DNA from: Paraburkholderia sp.
GTDB taxonomy: Bacteria > Pseudomonadota > Gammaproteobacteria > Burkholderiales > Burkholderiaceae
Assembly (NCBI RefSeq): GCF_026225065.1
Contig: NZ_JAMFSB010000046.1
Location: forward strand, 1-39,151
DNA: 39,151 nucleotides
Reading direction: 5' to 3'
A program made the position numbers and the translations under genes. The notes beneath the pieces were generated by a model that was not told the origin of the DNA, did no database searches, and saw only the letters and a program-made list of their open reading frames with translations. The first letter of the stretch is position 1, and every line of letters starts with the position of its first letter. Shown here in pieces: positions 1-8,786 of the stretch.

Positions 1-27
1 GCAGGCGCACCGATCTCCGACCCCAGC

Positions 28-576
28 GTGCAATGGCCCACGCGGATCGCCCGGGTCAGCCGCAAGCTCGGCTTCACCTTGATCGAACTGATGATCGTGC
101 TCGCGATTGTCGGGGTGATTGCCGCCTATGCCATTCCGGCGTATCAGGATTATCTGGCGCGCAGCCGGGTAGGCGAGGGCCTGTCGCTCGCCACGTCGGC
201 ACGGCTCGCCGTTGCGGAAAACGCGGCCAGCGGCGCTGCGTTCGGAGGCGGCTATGCGCCGCCAACCGCCACGAAGAATGTGGAGTCGGTGCATGTGGAT
301 GACGACACGGGGCAGATTACCGTGGTTTTCACCACGCGCGTTGCGCCGGCCGGTAGCAATACGTTGGTGCTGGTGCCGTCGGTGCCCGACAACGCGGATA
401 CGCCGACTGCACGGATTGCCCTGGTCAAAGGCTCAGCCCAGCCGGGGACGCTGACATGGGAGTGTTTTGCGGGCGGCAAGGGTGCTTCGTCGTTGCCCGC
501 ACCGGGCGCAGGCCCGAGTCCGGCGGATGCGCCGACCTTGCCGTCCAATCTGGCGCCGCCTGAATGCCGGAGTTGA
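28..576 (+). CDS. Type IV pilin-like protein (class III signal, major or minor pilin)
   Basis: Pseudopilin or pilin subunit, assembled into a pilus after cleavage by prepilin peptidase PilD. The class III signal is clear: K-L-G then F-T-L-I-E-L, with cleavage expected after Gly15 and the conserved Glu5 of the mature protein present, followed by a hydrophobic helix of about 20 residues ending in [14 protein letters not shown], typical of PilA. Two cysteines (in WECF and PPECRS) likely form the C-terminal disulfide loop, which encloses a Pro/Ala/Ser/Gly-rich stretch. The start is uncertain: position 28 is a GTG with no visible ribosome binding site, the leader would be 15 residues (usually 6-7), and the frame stays open to base 1, so the true start may lie upstream of the window. 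The next gene is pglL, a common pilin neighbour. Confidence 0.85.
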   Translation: MQWPTRIARVSRKLGFTLIELMIVLAIVGVIAAYAIPAYQDYLARSRVGEGLSLATSARLAVAENAASGAAFGGGYAPPTATKNVESVHVDDDTGQITVVFTTRVAPAGSNTLVLVPSVPDNADTPTARIALVKGSAQPGTLTWECFAGGKGASSLPAPGAGPSPADAPTLPSNLAPPECRS

Positions 577-687
577 TGTTTCAGTAAGGGTACGGACTTG
601 CTGATTTCGGGATATTTGAGGCCGTCCGGCGCACAGGGGGAGGATTTTTTTGTATAGTGCGCCGGTTGCTGACGCCCCCGGTTCCTC

Positions 688-2472
688 ATGCCCACCCCAT
701 TTGCGCGCTTTCTATCTCTGGCCATACTGGCTTGTGCGTTGATCCTGCCTTACGCAGTGGTCAACCATACCTATCCGATTCCGACCTTTTACGCGGAATT
801 TACCGCGTTGACGTTGTATGTGATGACCAGCGCGGCTGTGGTGCTGCTGGCCTGGACGGAGCGTCGCCGCTTCGAGTTTGAATCGCCCACGGTCGCGCTC
901 GTGCCGCTGCTGTTTGGGCTGCTGCTGGTGGCGCAGACGTTTGTGCTGCAGGTTGCACAGCCGTCGATGAACTGGCTCGGTGCCGGGTATCTGCTGGCGG
1001 CCTTCATGGCGACCCACACCGGCTACACCTTCAGCCGGGTCCGGATGAGCGAGGAGGTGCTGCGCTGGGCCGCCTATGCGCTGATCATCGGCGGATTGTT
1101 TGCGGTGTTTTGCCAGGTGATCCAGGTGTTCCATCTGGAGACCAAGGTCACGCCGCTGGTTGTTGCGTACAACATCACGGTCGAGCGCCGGCCGTTCGGC
1201 AATATGGCGCAGGCTAACCACCTCGCTACCTACATCGCTTTCGCGATGGCCGGCGCCTTGTTCCTCGTGCAGACGCGGCGGCTTCCGCTCATCCTGTGGG
1301 CGCTGCTGTCGGTGATTTTTGCGGGCGGCCTGGCGCTGACCGTCTCGCGCGGCCCGTGGCTGCAGATGGGCGTGATCGTCGTGGCGGGGTTCTGGATGGC
1401 CTTTGCGGAAATCCGGCGCAACCCGGCTCTGCGACGCAGTAACCGCGAATGGTTGACCCCGGTGGCGCTCGGCGTGTTGTTCTTCGTCGTGAACGCGCTG
1501 GTTCGCTGGGCCAATGTGCACTACCAGCTCGATCTGGCCGAATCCGCCGCCGATCGCTTCAAGGACGCCGGTCAGATCGCGCCACGGCTTGCGCTGTGGA
1601 AATACGGTTGGACGATGTTCAAGGCGCATCCCGTGCTCGGCGTCGGCTGGGGCGAGTTTCCGCGTTACCAGTTCGACTATGTGCGGGCGCTGGGCGCGGT
1701 CGAGATTGCCAACAACTCGCACGATATCTTCCTCGATCTGCTGGGCAAAACCGGTCTGATCGGCCTGGCGATCGTGCTACTCGGCCTGCTGGCGTGGCTC
1801 GTGCGCGTGGTGCGTGCGCCGCACACCGCCGCTCGCGTGTTCGGCATTGCGCTGATCGGCGTGCTGGTGATGCACGCGCTGGTCGAGTATCCGCAGCAAT
1901 ACATGTTCTTCCTGCTGCCGGCGATGTTCGTGTTTGGCCTGCTGGAGACGCGCTCATTGCGGCTGGTGCCGAGCCGCGTGTCGTTCGGCGTCTACGTGGT
2001 GGTCGTGTTCGTTGGGTTGGCTGCACTGTATCCCGTCTATCGCGACTACAACCGCTCGGAGGTGCTGTATTACGGCTCGAGTCCGGCACAGCAATACGCC
2101 AACGATCCAGCGTTCCTGTTCGGTGCGTGGGGCGAGTACGGGATGGCGACGCTGCTGCCGATGAACGCCCAGGATCTCGCTCACAAGCTCGCCATGCACA
2201 GGCAGGCGCTCGCGCTGCTGCCGGGTGAAACGGTGTTGCGGCGTTATGCGGTGCTGCAAGCGCTGAGCGGCGACACGAACGGCGCCTTCGACACCGTTGT
2301 GCGTCTGAAGATTTTCGCGAGAGAACTGAAGGATTGGCCGTCGCAACAGGCCTATCTGTATCAGCTGTGCGATGAGCAGAAGAGCCTCGCGGGCTTCAAG
2401 GCGGAGCTAATCAAGCTGTACGGCATGCCGCCGAAAGACGTGAATCAGGATGACGACGACAGCGATGACTGA
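688..2472 (+). CDS. pglL: PglL-type O-oligosaccharyltransferase
   Basis: Inner-membrane enzyme that transfers a lipid-linked glycan en bloc to Ser/Thr of periplasmic proteins such as pilins. The 594-residue protein has about a dozen hydrophobic segments in the first 430 residues, then a soluble C-terminal domain ending in a run of Asp. Features match the Wzy_C/PglL fold: FGNMAQANHLATY around residues 170-182 with His178, SRGPW near 220, and a large periplasmic loop with NNSHDIFLDLLGKTGLIGL carrying His345. The Q-N-H motif and C-terminal domain fit PglL better than the O-antigen ligase WaaL, and the upstream pilin supports this. ATG start; the 111-nt gap after the pilin contains a -10-like TATAGT at 653-658, so it may have its own promoter. 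It converges with moaC. Confidence 0.88.
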   Translation: MPTPFARFLSLAILACALILPYAVVNHTYPIPTFYAEFTALTLYVMTSAAVVLLAWTERRRFEFESPTVALVPLLFGLLLVAQTFVLQVAQPSMNWLGAGYLLAAFMATHTGYTFSRVRMSEEVLRWAAYALIIGGLFAVFCQVIQVFHLETKVTPLVVAYNITVERRPFGNMAQANHLATYIAFAMAGALFLVQTRRLPLILWALLSVIFAGGLALTVSRGPWLQMGVIVVAGFWMAFAEIRRNPALRRSNREWLTPVALGVLFFVVNALVRWANVHYQLDLAESAADRFKDAGQIAPRLALWKYGWTMFKAHPVLGVGWGEFPRYQFDYVRALGAVEIANNSHDIFLDLLGKTGLIGLAIVLLGLLAWLVRVVRAPHTAARVFGIALIGVLVMHALVEYPQQYMFFLLPAMFVFGLLETRSLRLVPSRVSFGVYVVVVFVGLAALYPVYRDYNRSEVLYYGSSPAQQYANDPAFLFGAWGEYGMATLLPMNAQDLAHKLAMHRQALALLPGETVLRRYAVLQALSGDTNGAFDTVVRLKIFARELKDWPSQQAYLYQLCDEQKSLAGFKAELIKLYGMPPKDVNQDDDDSDD

Positions 2473-2549
2473 GTCCGCTCGTAGTTGATGAGCGCGACGC
2501 GGATAAACGGAAACGGAGCGGAAGGGCGGGGTGAGCGCAGAAGCAGCGC

Positions 2550-3026
2550 TTATGCCGCCACCCAATCCCCCGACTTCCCGCCGTGCTTCTCCAGCACCTT
2601 CACATCAGTGATCGTCATGCCGCGATCCACCGCCTTGCACATGTCGTAGACCGTCAGCAGTCCCACCTGTACGGCGGTCAGTGCTTCCATCTCCACGCCT
2701 GTGCGCCCCAACGTTTCCACCTGCACTGTGCAATGCACGCCGGGCAGTGTCTCGTCGAGTTCGAAATCCACCTTGACGCGCGTCAGCGCGAGCGGATGAC
2801 ACAGCGGGATAAGATCCGCGGTGCGCTTGGCGCCTTGAATCGCAGCGATGCGCGCGATGCCGATCACATCGCCTTTCTTGGCGTTGCCGTCGCGGATGAG
2901 CGCAAACGTCTCCGGCAGCATACGGATCGAGCCGCGCGCGATGGCGATGCGTTTGGTTTCCTGCTTGGCGCCGACGTCCACTATATGCGCCTGGCCGGCG
3001 GCGTCGAAGTGGGTGAGTTCAGGCAT
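2550..3026 (-). CDS. moaC: Cyclic pyranopterin monophosphate synthase MoaC
   Basis: Second step of molybdenum cofactor synthesis: converts the MoaA product 3',8-cyclo-GTP to cyclic pyranopterin monophosphate in the cytoplasm. At 158 residues it has the usual family length. Visible family motifs are LIPLCHPL (Cys76, His77), [20 protein letters not shown], and the catalytic pair Asp128 and Lys131 in [11 protein letters not shown]. The ATG at 3026 is chosen because AAGGAG lies 7 nt upstream (complement of 3034-3039); the longer frame to 3083 adds 19 residues foreign to the family. No other moa gene is nearby. Confidence 0.95.
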   Translation of the reverse strand: MPELTHFDAAGQAHIVDVGAKQETKRIAIARGSIRMLPETFALIRDGNAKKGDVIGIARIAAIQGAKRTADLIPLCHPLALTRVKVDFELDETLPGVHCTVQVETLGRTGVEMEALTAVQVGLLTVYDMCKAVDRGMTITDVKVLEKHGGKSGDWVAA

Positions 3027-3102
3027 GGTGGGGCTCCTTCCTTTCCGAGGGCGCCAATCATAACAGCGCGGTGCCGCTGACAAACCGGGTGCGAAGCCCC
3101 GA

Positions 3103-3708
3103 TTATGACGCCTCGCCTTTCAGAGCAGCAGCGTGAGCCGGACTCGCAACGAACCCAAACCGCGCCGCCACCTCGGCATGCGCAACCGGCTGCAACGGCA
3201 GCGTCACCCCATCGCGCCAATGGAACCGTCCAGCGCTACCATCCTCGGCCACCTCAGCGTGCTCGGAAAACAGATCAAGATCGTGGTCATGCAAAACGGC
3301 AATTCGCGGTGGCGTTGATGCGTCCGTGAACAGCACGCCGCCTTCGTCATCCAGATACGCTGCCGCAGGCTCAAACGCGTTCCCGGCCTGATCCGTCAGC
3401 GTCAATGTCGGTTGACCGCCATCCCCATCATCCAGGCCAAGCCGTACCACCCACGGTGTATAACCCAACTCCACATACACCCGCTGCGGTCCATTCTGAA
3501 AGAACCACTGCCCACCCGCATCCGCTTCGTAGTTCCGATTGATAAACGCAAGCAGCGCCGCATGCCTTATCGGTTCTCCCGGCGCGCCGCGCGCCTGAAC
3601 CTCATCGTCGCGCATACGCCAGTTGCCGCGCCGGTCGAGCAGCAGCCAGCCGGTGCAATGCGGCACGTTGGGCCATTTTGCGAGCGCCTGGCGAACGATG
3701 TCATCCAT
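3103..3708 (-). CDS. Conserved protein of unknown function (201 aa)
   Basis: I do not recognise a named family with certainty. The protein is soluble, acidic and without signal peptide or membrane segment. It reads as mixed beta-rich, with motifs such as [19 protein letters not shown] near residues 20-38 and [25 protein letters not shown] in the first half, which resemble small Gram-negative DUF proteins of this size. Its ATG at 3708 overlaps the stop of the upstream hydrolase gene by 8 nt, which points to translational coupling. A TTG three codons earlier (3717) is possible but less likely. No strong Shine-Dalgarno sequence is visible, again consistent with coupling. Probably functionally tied to the YheT-type hydrolase, but this is inference from overlap alone. 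Confidence 0.75.
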   Translation of the reverse strand: MDDIVRQALAKWPNVPHCTGWLLLDRRGNWRMRDDEVQARGAPGEPIRHAALLAFINRNYEADAGGQWFFQNGPQRVYVELGYTPWVVRLGLDDGDGGQPTLTLTDQAGNAFEPAAAYLDDEGGVLFTDASTPPRIAVLHDHDLDLFSEHAEVAEDGSAGRFHWRDGVTLPLQPVAHAEVAARFGFVASPAHAAALKGEAS

Positions 3709-4771
3709 GGTCGACAAATGGCGTGAGGTAGTTGAAAACGCGTCGCGACAGCCAGTCGCTGCGCCCCGGAAACGGGCCCGTCATAAAGCCAACGTGGCCG
3801 CCGTGCTGCGGCTGGTCCAGTTCGATCGCGGCCGACACTTCATGCCGCCCCGGCAACACGGCACCGGGCAGGAACGGATCGTTACGCGCATTGAGCACGA
3901 GCGTGGGCACAGTGATCTCCGGCAGCAATGGCCGCGTGGTCGCCTGGGTCCAGTAGTCGTCGGCATTGCGAAAGCCGTGTAGCGGAGCCGTGACGATGTT
4001 GTCGAACTCGTACATGTTGCGGGTCGCGAGCATCGCGTGGGCGTCGTACAGGCCTGGATACTGTTCGAGCTTCTGCAGCGCCTTCACTTTCAGCGTTTTC
4101 AGGAAATTTCGCGTGTACATCTTGCCGAAACCTTGCGATAGTGCCCGGCCGCCGGCATGCACATCGAGCGGCGCGGAGATCGCCGCGGCGGCGGTGAGAA
4201 ACGAGGCATCTTCGCGCCGTTCGCCTAGCCAGCGTAGCAGCACATTGCCGCCCAGCGAAACACCCGCCGCCACGATCGGCCCGGAGTGCACATCCCGCAG
4301 ACGCCGCAGCACCCAGTCCACTTCGGCGCTATCGGCGAGGTGATAGAAGCGCGGCAACAGGTTCATCGGTCCGCTGCAGCTGCGAAAGTGCGGCACGACA
4401 CCGTGCCATCCGCGTTCGCGCGCCGCCGCCATCAGCGCGCGGGCATAGTGGGAGTTTGAACTGCCTTCGAGCCCGTGAAACAGCACGAAGAGTGGGACGT
4501 CGGTTGAGGGTTCTTCGTTGTCCCAGGCGCCCGAAGCAGTCGCCTCATGCACTAGCCAGTCGAGTTCGATGAAATCGCCATCCGGCGTATCCCAGCGCTC
4601 GCGCCGGTAGGTCACAGCCGGAAGCCGTGCAAACAGAGCCGGGACAATGGTTTGAACATGGCTGTTCGGCAGCCAGAGCGGCGCGCGATAGAACGTTTCG
4701 ACGACGCTCGTCTCAACGGCCGCCGCGCGGGCGGTTGCGGGAGAAACGCTCTTGTTGTGCGTCGTACTCAT
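3701..4771 (-). CDS. YheT-family alpha/beta hydrolase
   Basis: Predicted cytoplasmic esterase of the YheT/UPF0017 group; the natural substrate of this family is not firmly known. The 356-residue protein has the signature LWLPNSHVQTI near residues 32-42, the oxyanion region VLFHGLEGSS around 96-105, the nucleophile elbow GVSLGG with Ser172, Asp298 in NARNDPFLP and His326 in HGGHVGF, so the catalytic triad appears complete. The ATG at 4771 is chosen because the longer frame to 4897 would run into the upstream NTF2-like gene and adds a basic stretch foreign to the family. It ends inside the start of the next gene (8-nt overlap) and follows the NTF2-like gene by 37 nt. Confidence 0.88.
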   Translation of the reverse strand: MSTTHNKSVSPATARAAAVETSVVETFYRAPLWLPNSHVQTIVPALFARLPAVTYRRERWDTPDGDFIELDWLVHEATASGAWDNEEPSTDVPLFVLFHGLEGSSNSHYARALMAAARERGWHGVVPHFRSCSGPMNLLPRFYHLADSAEVDWVLRRLRDVHSGPIVAAGVSLGGNVLLRWLGERREDASFLTAAAAISAPLDVHAGGRALSQGFGKMYTRNFLKTLKVKALQKLEQYPGLYDAHAMLATRNMYEFDNIVTAPLHGFRNADDYWTQATTRPLLPEITVPTLVLNARNDPFLPGAVLPGRHEVSAAIELDQPQHGGHVGFMTGPFPGRSDWLSRRVFNYLTPFVDHG

Positions 4772-4808
4772 ACCAGCGACCGAAAAAAACAGAAAACGTG
4801 CGGCGTCG

Positions 4809-5255
4809 TTAGTGCAAAGACCCCTGACCATGACGCATTTTCGCAGCAAACTGGTTTGCCGCTTCGTTCGGCATCGCACTAGCGTGGATATGTGCAATCT
4901 TCCACTCGCCGCGCTCGTGGACCATCACGTAAGTGCTAAAGACCATGGAAGCCGCGGCTTTCGGATCGGCCGGGCGGTGCGCTTCCGCAATCGCATACAC
5001 CACAGTGCCGAGGCTGTCGTACACGCGGATATCCACCGGTTCGATCGAAACCGGGTTGGCTTGGAGCTGTACCGCGAGGCCGGCGCGGATGGTGTCCAGA
5101 CCGTGCAGGTGCGAGCCGTCGGCGCTGATGTAGCTGGCGAACTCCTCATCGATCCACAGGCCCATCAAACTCTCGAGATTGACCTCTGCTACCGCCTGGT
5201 AATAGGCGTTGAGGGTATCCGCAGCGGCTTCGAAGATGTGGGCAAAACGTGGCAT
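4809..5255 (-). CDS. NTF2/SnoaL-like fold protein (DUF4440-like, SgcJ/EcaC type)
   Basis: Small cytoplasmic protein of 148 residues with an NTF2-like cone fold pattern: an N-terminal helix (FEAAADTLNAYYQAVAEVNLESLMGLW), then FASYISADGSHLHGLDTIRAGL, and the closing beta strands ending VMVHERGEWKIAHIHASA. This layout matches SgcJ/EcaC and DUF4440 proteins, whose members bind small ligands or act as isomerases or lyases; the ligand here cannot be told. No signal peptide. It lies 37 nt upstream of the YheT-type hydrolase on the same strand and may be cotranscribed with it. Confidence 0.82.
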   Translation of the reverse strand: MPRFAHIFEAAADTLNAYYQAVAEVNLESLMGLWIDEEFASYISADGSHLHGLDTIRAGLAVQLQANPVSIEPVDIRVYDSLGTVVYAIAEAHRPADPKAAASMVFSTYVMVHERGEWKIAHIHASAMPNEAANQFAAKMRHGQGSLH

Positions 5256-5417
5256 GGCTCGTCAGTCTCTTGTGCGCGGCACGCGGTTGCGGGCAGCAGT
5301 AAAAACAGGACAACCAGGAACAACCCGGCGGGACAACCGCGAGGATGCCCGCGCTCCAGGGCGCAGGGATGACGCCACGTGGCGGGCTTGCAACGCGGCG
5401 TGCGGTTCCCGGACGGT

Positions 5418-6443
5418 TCAGCGTTGCGCGAGCAGCATGCCGCGCAGGTCGCCGAAAACCTGCTCGGCGCTCAGTTGCCGCAGGCAGTTCAGATGACCGA
5501 GCGGACACTCGCGCGCAAAACAGGGACTGCATTCGAGATGCAACCATTGTACCTTCGCAAGCTCGGACAATGGCGGTGTGTGGCGTGGATCGGTCGAGCC
5601 GTACACGGCCACGAGCGGCCGCCGCAGCGCGGCTGCTACGTGCATCAGGCCGGAATCGTTGGTGACCACGGCGTTGGCGCGCGAGATCAGCGCGCACGCT
5701 TCGCCCAGCGCGGTTTGCCCGCAGAGGTTGCGCACGTTTGGCGAGCGTTCCGCGATCGCCTGGGCGAGCGGCGCGTCTTTTGGCGAACCGAGCGCGATGA
5801 TTTGCGTGTACGGGAACGACTGACCCACGATTTGCGCCAGCGCCGCAAAGTGCTCCGGCGGCCAGCGCTTGGCCGGGCCGTATTCCGCGCCGGGGCAGAA
5901 CACCAGCAGCGGCACGCGCGTGTCCAGATTGAAGCGGGCCGACACACGCGACGCTTCGTTCAGATCGGCGTCGAGCCGCGGCATCGGCAGGTCGTCGGGC
6001 ACCTTCGCGTCTGGCTTGTAGGCTAACGCCGCGTACTGGCCGACCATCGGAGGACGCGCGTCCTTGCGCGGATTCGAATGGCGCACGTTTAGCAGGCCGT
6101 AGCGGCTCTCGCCGGTATAGCCAATGCGCAGCGGAATGCCCGCCATCCACGGAATTAGCGCCGATTTGAGCGAATTCGGCAGCACGTAAGCCGCGTCGTA
6201 ACCGACATCGCGCAGATCGCTGGACAGCTGCCAGCGTCGCAGCATCTGCAGCTTGCCGTGCGCGAGGTCGGTCGCATAAACGTCGCGAATCTCCGGCATG
6301 CGCTCAAGCACGGGCGCGACCCATGAGGGCGCAACCGCGTCGATTGCGAGGCGGGGATGCAGCTTCATGAGGCGCGAGAACAAAGGCTGCGCCATCAATG
6401 CGTCACCGATCCAGTTCGGTGCGATAACCAACGTGCGACGCAT
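5418..6443 (-). CDS. waaF: Lipopolysaccharide heptosyltransferase II (WaaF)
   Basis: Adds the second L-glycero-D-manno-heptose to the inner core of lipopolysaccharide on the cytoplasmic face of the inner membrane, using ADP-heptose (GT9 family). The 341-residue length is usual. The N-terminus LVIAPNWIGDALMAQPLF is the classic heptosyltransferase start, FCPGAEYGPAKRWPPEHFA opens the C-terminal Rossmann domain, and VTNDSGLMHVAAALRRPLVAVYGSTDPRHTPP is the donor-binding region. It follows the zinc-finger gene and ilvE on the same strand, an order I recall from other Burkholderiales. The 160 bp between its stop and the NTF2-like gene hold no clear terminator. Confidence 0.94.
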   Translation of the reverse strand: MRRTLVIAPNWIGDALMAQPLFSRLMKLHPRLAIDAVAPSWVAPVLERMPEIRDVYATDLAHGKLQMLRRWQLSSDLRDVGYDAAYVLPNSLKSALIPWMAGIPLRIGYTGESRYGLLNVRHSNPRKDARPPMVGQYAALAYKPDAKVPDDLPMPRLDADLNEASRVSARFNLDTRVPLLVFCPGAEYGPAKRWPPEHFAALAQIVGQSFPYTQIIALGSPKDAPLAQAIAERSPNVRNLCGQTALGEACALISRANAVVTNDSGLMHVAAALRRPLVAVYGSTDPRHTPPLSELAKVQWLHLECSPCFARECPLGHLNCLRQLSAEQVFGDLRGMLLAQR

Positions 6444-6609
6444 CAGGGTGGGTTTCCGGTGTCGAAAGAACGCGCCGCACGCATTCGCGCGCAGCGTTCT
6501 GGTTTTAGCAGGGAAGCGGCGGCATGCCGACGCGCGGCGCCAGGATGAGTGGCTCCGCGCTCAGCATGCGGCCTGATTGTGGCGGGCGCGCCCAGCCGGT
6601 GAGCGGCTT

Positions 6610-6804
6610 TCAGTGGCCTTTGACCACTTCGCCGTCGCGCAGCTTGTAGCGCGTGCCGCAGTACGGGCAGCGCGCCTCGCCGTGCGTCACGTCGATAAAC
6701 ACACGCGGATGGGCGCTCCAGCGCGCCATCGCCGGGTTCGGACAATAGGCGGGCAGATCTTTTGCCGACAGTTCGACCAGCGGCATTTCCTTGATTTCGC
6801 TCAT
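6610..6804 (-). CDS. Zinc-finger domain protein (zf-CHCC type)
   Basis: Small 64-residue protein with one predicted zinc site formed by YCPNP, a central His, and CPYCGTRYKL, the pattern of the zf-CHCC family (COG4391), related to the NDUFS6/complex I accessory subunit in eukaryotes. Its bacterial role is not established. The ATG at 6804 gives the usual family N-terminus MSEIKEMPLVEL; the frame continues upstream to 6846 but those 14 residues look non-coding. It sits 69 nt downstream of ilvE and upstream of waaF, all on the minus strand. Confidence 0.88.
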   Translation of the reverse strand: MSEIKEMPLVELSAKDLPAYCPNPAMARWSAHPRVFIDVTHGEARCPYCGTRYKLRDGEVVKGH

Positions 6805-6873
6805 GGGGGCTTTCTCGATAGAGACAGGGCGCAGGCGCGCCGCCACGGCGGCCTGCTTTAGTTTGATTCGGAC

Positions 6874-7794
6874 TTAGACCTTGCTCAGCCAGTGCGCGTA
6901 CTTCTCGCTCTTGCCGTTCACGATGTCAAAGAAGCCGCTTTGCAGCTTTTCCGTGATCGGGCCGCGTGCGCCGGAGCCGATCGTGCGGTTGTCGAGTTCG
7001 CGGATCGGCGTGACTTCAGCGGCGGTGCCGGTGAAGAACGCTTCGTCGCAGGTGTAGACCTCGTCACGCGTAATGCGCTTTTCGATCACTTCGATGCCGG
7101 CATCTTTCGCCAGCGTGATGACTGTGTCGCGCGTGATGCCGTCCAGGCAGGAGGCCAGATCCGGCGTGTACAGCTTGCCGTTGTTCACCAGGAAGAAGTT
7201 TTCGCCGGAGCCTTCCGACACGTAGCCGTCTACGTCGAGCAGCAGCGCTTCGTCGTAGCCGTCGGCGGTGGCTTCCTGGTTGGCGAGGATCGAGTTCACG
7301 TACCAGCCCGACGCCTTGGCGCGGACCATGGAAACGTTCACATGGTGGCGCGTGAACGACGAGGTCTTTACGCGGATGCCTTTAGCCAGGCCGTCTTCGC
7401 CGAGATAAGCACCCCACGGCCAGGCGGCGATGGCCACGTGGATCGTGTTGCCCTTGGCCGACACGCCGAGCTTTTCCGAGCCGACCCAGATGATCGGGCG
7501 CAGGTAGCAGGACTCGAGCTTGTTCTCGCGCACCACTTCGCGCTGCGCGGCGGCGAGCGTTTCGTGGTCGAACGGCACGTCCATCTGGAAGATCTTGGCC
7601 GAGTTCAGCAGGCGCTTGGTGTGTTCCTGGAGACGGAAAATCGCGGTGCCGTTAGCCGTGTTGTAGGCGCGCACGCCTTCGAAAACTCCCATGCCGTAGT
7701 GCAGCGTATGGGTGAGAACGTGGATCTTGGCGTCGCGCCAGTCGATGAGTTTGCCATCCATCCAGATCTTGCCGTCGCGGTCGGCCATTGACAT
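6874..7794 (-). CDS. ilvE: Branched-chain amino acid aminotransferase
   Basis: PLP enzyme that makes leucine, isoleucine and valine from their keto acids with glutamate as donor. It is a class IV (fold type IV) aminotransferase of 306 residues. Seen are MADRDGKIWMDGKLIDW at the N-terminus, HTLHYGMGVFEGVRAY, the PLP lysine region VRAKASGWYVNS, and GYVSEGSGENFFLV, all characteristic of group I IlvE. The ATG at 7794 is chosen because GGAG lies 6-9 nt upstream and the start MSMADRDG matches the family; the 19 extra upstream codons lack similarity. It is divergent from azlC, which exports branched-chain amino acids. Confidence 0.95.
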   Translation of the reverse strand: MSMADRDGKIWMDGKLIDWRDAKIHVLTHTLHYGMGVFEGVRAYNTANGTAIFRLQEHTKRLLNSAKIFQMDVPFDHETLAAAQREVVRENKLESCYLRPIIWVGSEKLGVSAKGNTIHVAIAAWPWGAYLGEDGLAKGIRVKTSSFTRHHVNVSMVRAKASGWYVNSILANQEATADGYDEALLLDVDGYVSEGSGENFFLVNNGKLYTPDLASCLDGITRDTVITLAKDAGIEVIEKRITRDEVYTCDEAFFTGTAAEVTPIRELDNRTIGSGARGPITEKLQSGFFDIVNGKSEKYAHWLSKV

Positions 7795-7917
7795 ACGATT
7801 CTCCAGCAGTGCGTTGTGAAGGGTGCGCAAGGCCGTACAGCGGTTCGGCAAGCGGCGAAGACCGTCATTTTAACGTCTTTTGCACACGGAACGGGCATTT
7901 GGCCGCACCCTGGACGC

Positions 7918-7923
7918 TATAAT
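7918..7923 (+). promoter_or_regulatory. Putative -10 element upstream of azlC
   Basis: A perfect TATAAT lies in the ilvE-azlC divergent interval, about 105 nt before the azlC start. I cannot place a good -35 at 16-18 nt (the nearest TTGGCC is only 13 nt upstream), so this is a weak call based on the -10 alone. Confidence 0.35.
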
Positions 7924-8027
7924 CCGGCCACACATAATACAAATCCGATTGCGCCAGCGAGTGCTGGTCGGCCTGGCGCCGACTTCATGCCGCCGCGGCG
8001 TCGTCCCGCGCCGAGGCGCCCCGTCCG

Positions 8028-8786
8028 ATGCTCGCTAGCCTGACCGATTTCCAGCGTCGTAGCTTCCGCGAAGGCATGCGCGATTACTCGCCTACGCTGA
8101 TGGCGATCTTCTCCTGGGGTCTCGTCACCGGCATCGCGATGAGCAAATCGGCACTCACGCTGCCGCAGTCGCTCACCATGTCGCTGCTCTGCTATGCCGG
8201 TTCCTCGCAACTGGCCGTGTTGCCGCTGCTCGCCGCCAAATTGCCGGTCTGGACTGTGCTGCTGACCGCGGCCATGGTGAATACGCGTTTTGTGATCTTT
8301 AGCGCAGGACTCGCACCGCATTTCTCCTATCTGCCCATGTGGCGCCGGATCGTCCTCGGCTATTTCAACGGCGACGTCATCTACCTGCTGTTCCAGAAGA
8401 AAAGCTTTCAGACCGGTTACGTGCCGGGCAAGGAGCCTTATTACTGGGGTATGGCGAGCGCGAGCTGGCTATCCTGGCAGGTGTCGTCGATCATTGGCAT
8501 CCTGCTCGCCAGCCTGATTCCGGATAACTGGGGCCTCGCGCTGGCGGGCACGCTGGCGCTGATTCCCGTGATGGTGTCGGCTATCAACAGCCGTGCAACG
8601 CTGGTTGCCGTGAGCGTGGCCGGCATCGTGGCGCTGCTCGGCTTCGATCTGCCGTACCGGCTCGCGTTGCCGCTTGCGGTGATTGCGGCGATTGTCGCTG
8701 GCAGCGCGGCGGATCTGATGGTCGAGCGCGCCGACCTGCGCCGCATCCGCAACCGCGCGGGGGATTCCCAAGAGGGGGCGCCATGA
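8028..8786 (+). CDS. azlC: AzlC family branched-chain amino acid exporter, large subunit
   Basis: Inner-membrane protein of 252 residues with several hydrophobic segments. It pairs with AzlD to export branched-chain amino acids or analogues (AzlC/YgaZ family). Family features include FREGMRDYSPTLMAIFSWGLVTGIAM at the N-terminus, the LCYAGSSQLAVLPLLAA region and NTRFVIFSAGLAP. The gene overlaps azlD by 4 nt (ATGA arrangement at 8783-8786), so the two are translationally coupled. Its position opposite ilvE supports a role in branched-chain amino acid balance. No recognisable regulator gene (Lrp or LysR type) is adjacent. Confidence 0.93.
   Translation: MLASLTDFQRRSFREGMRDYSPTLMAIFSWGLVTGIAMSKSALTLPQSLTMSLLCYAGSSQLAVLPLLAAKLPVWTVLLTAAMVNTRFVIFSAGLAPHFSYLPMWRRIVLGYFNGDVIYLLFQKKSFQTGYVPGKEPYYWGMASASWLSWQVSSIIGILLASLIPDNWGLALAGTLALIPVMVSAINSRATLVAVSVAGIVALLGFDLPYRLALPLAVIAAIVAGSAADLMVERADLRRIRNRAGDSQEGAP

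Noticed and set aside
688..2472. Reading as O-antigen ligase WaaL instead of PglL
   Set aside because: The N-M-A-Q-A-N-H motif, the soluble C-terminal domain and the neighbouring pilin fit PglL; waaF in the window is a core gene, but is not linked to this locus.
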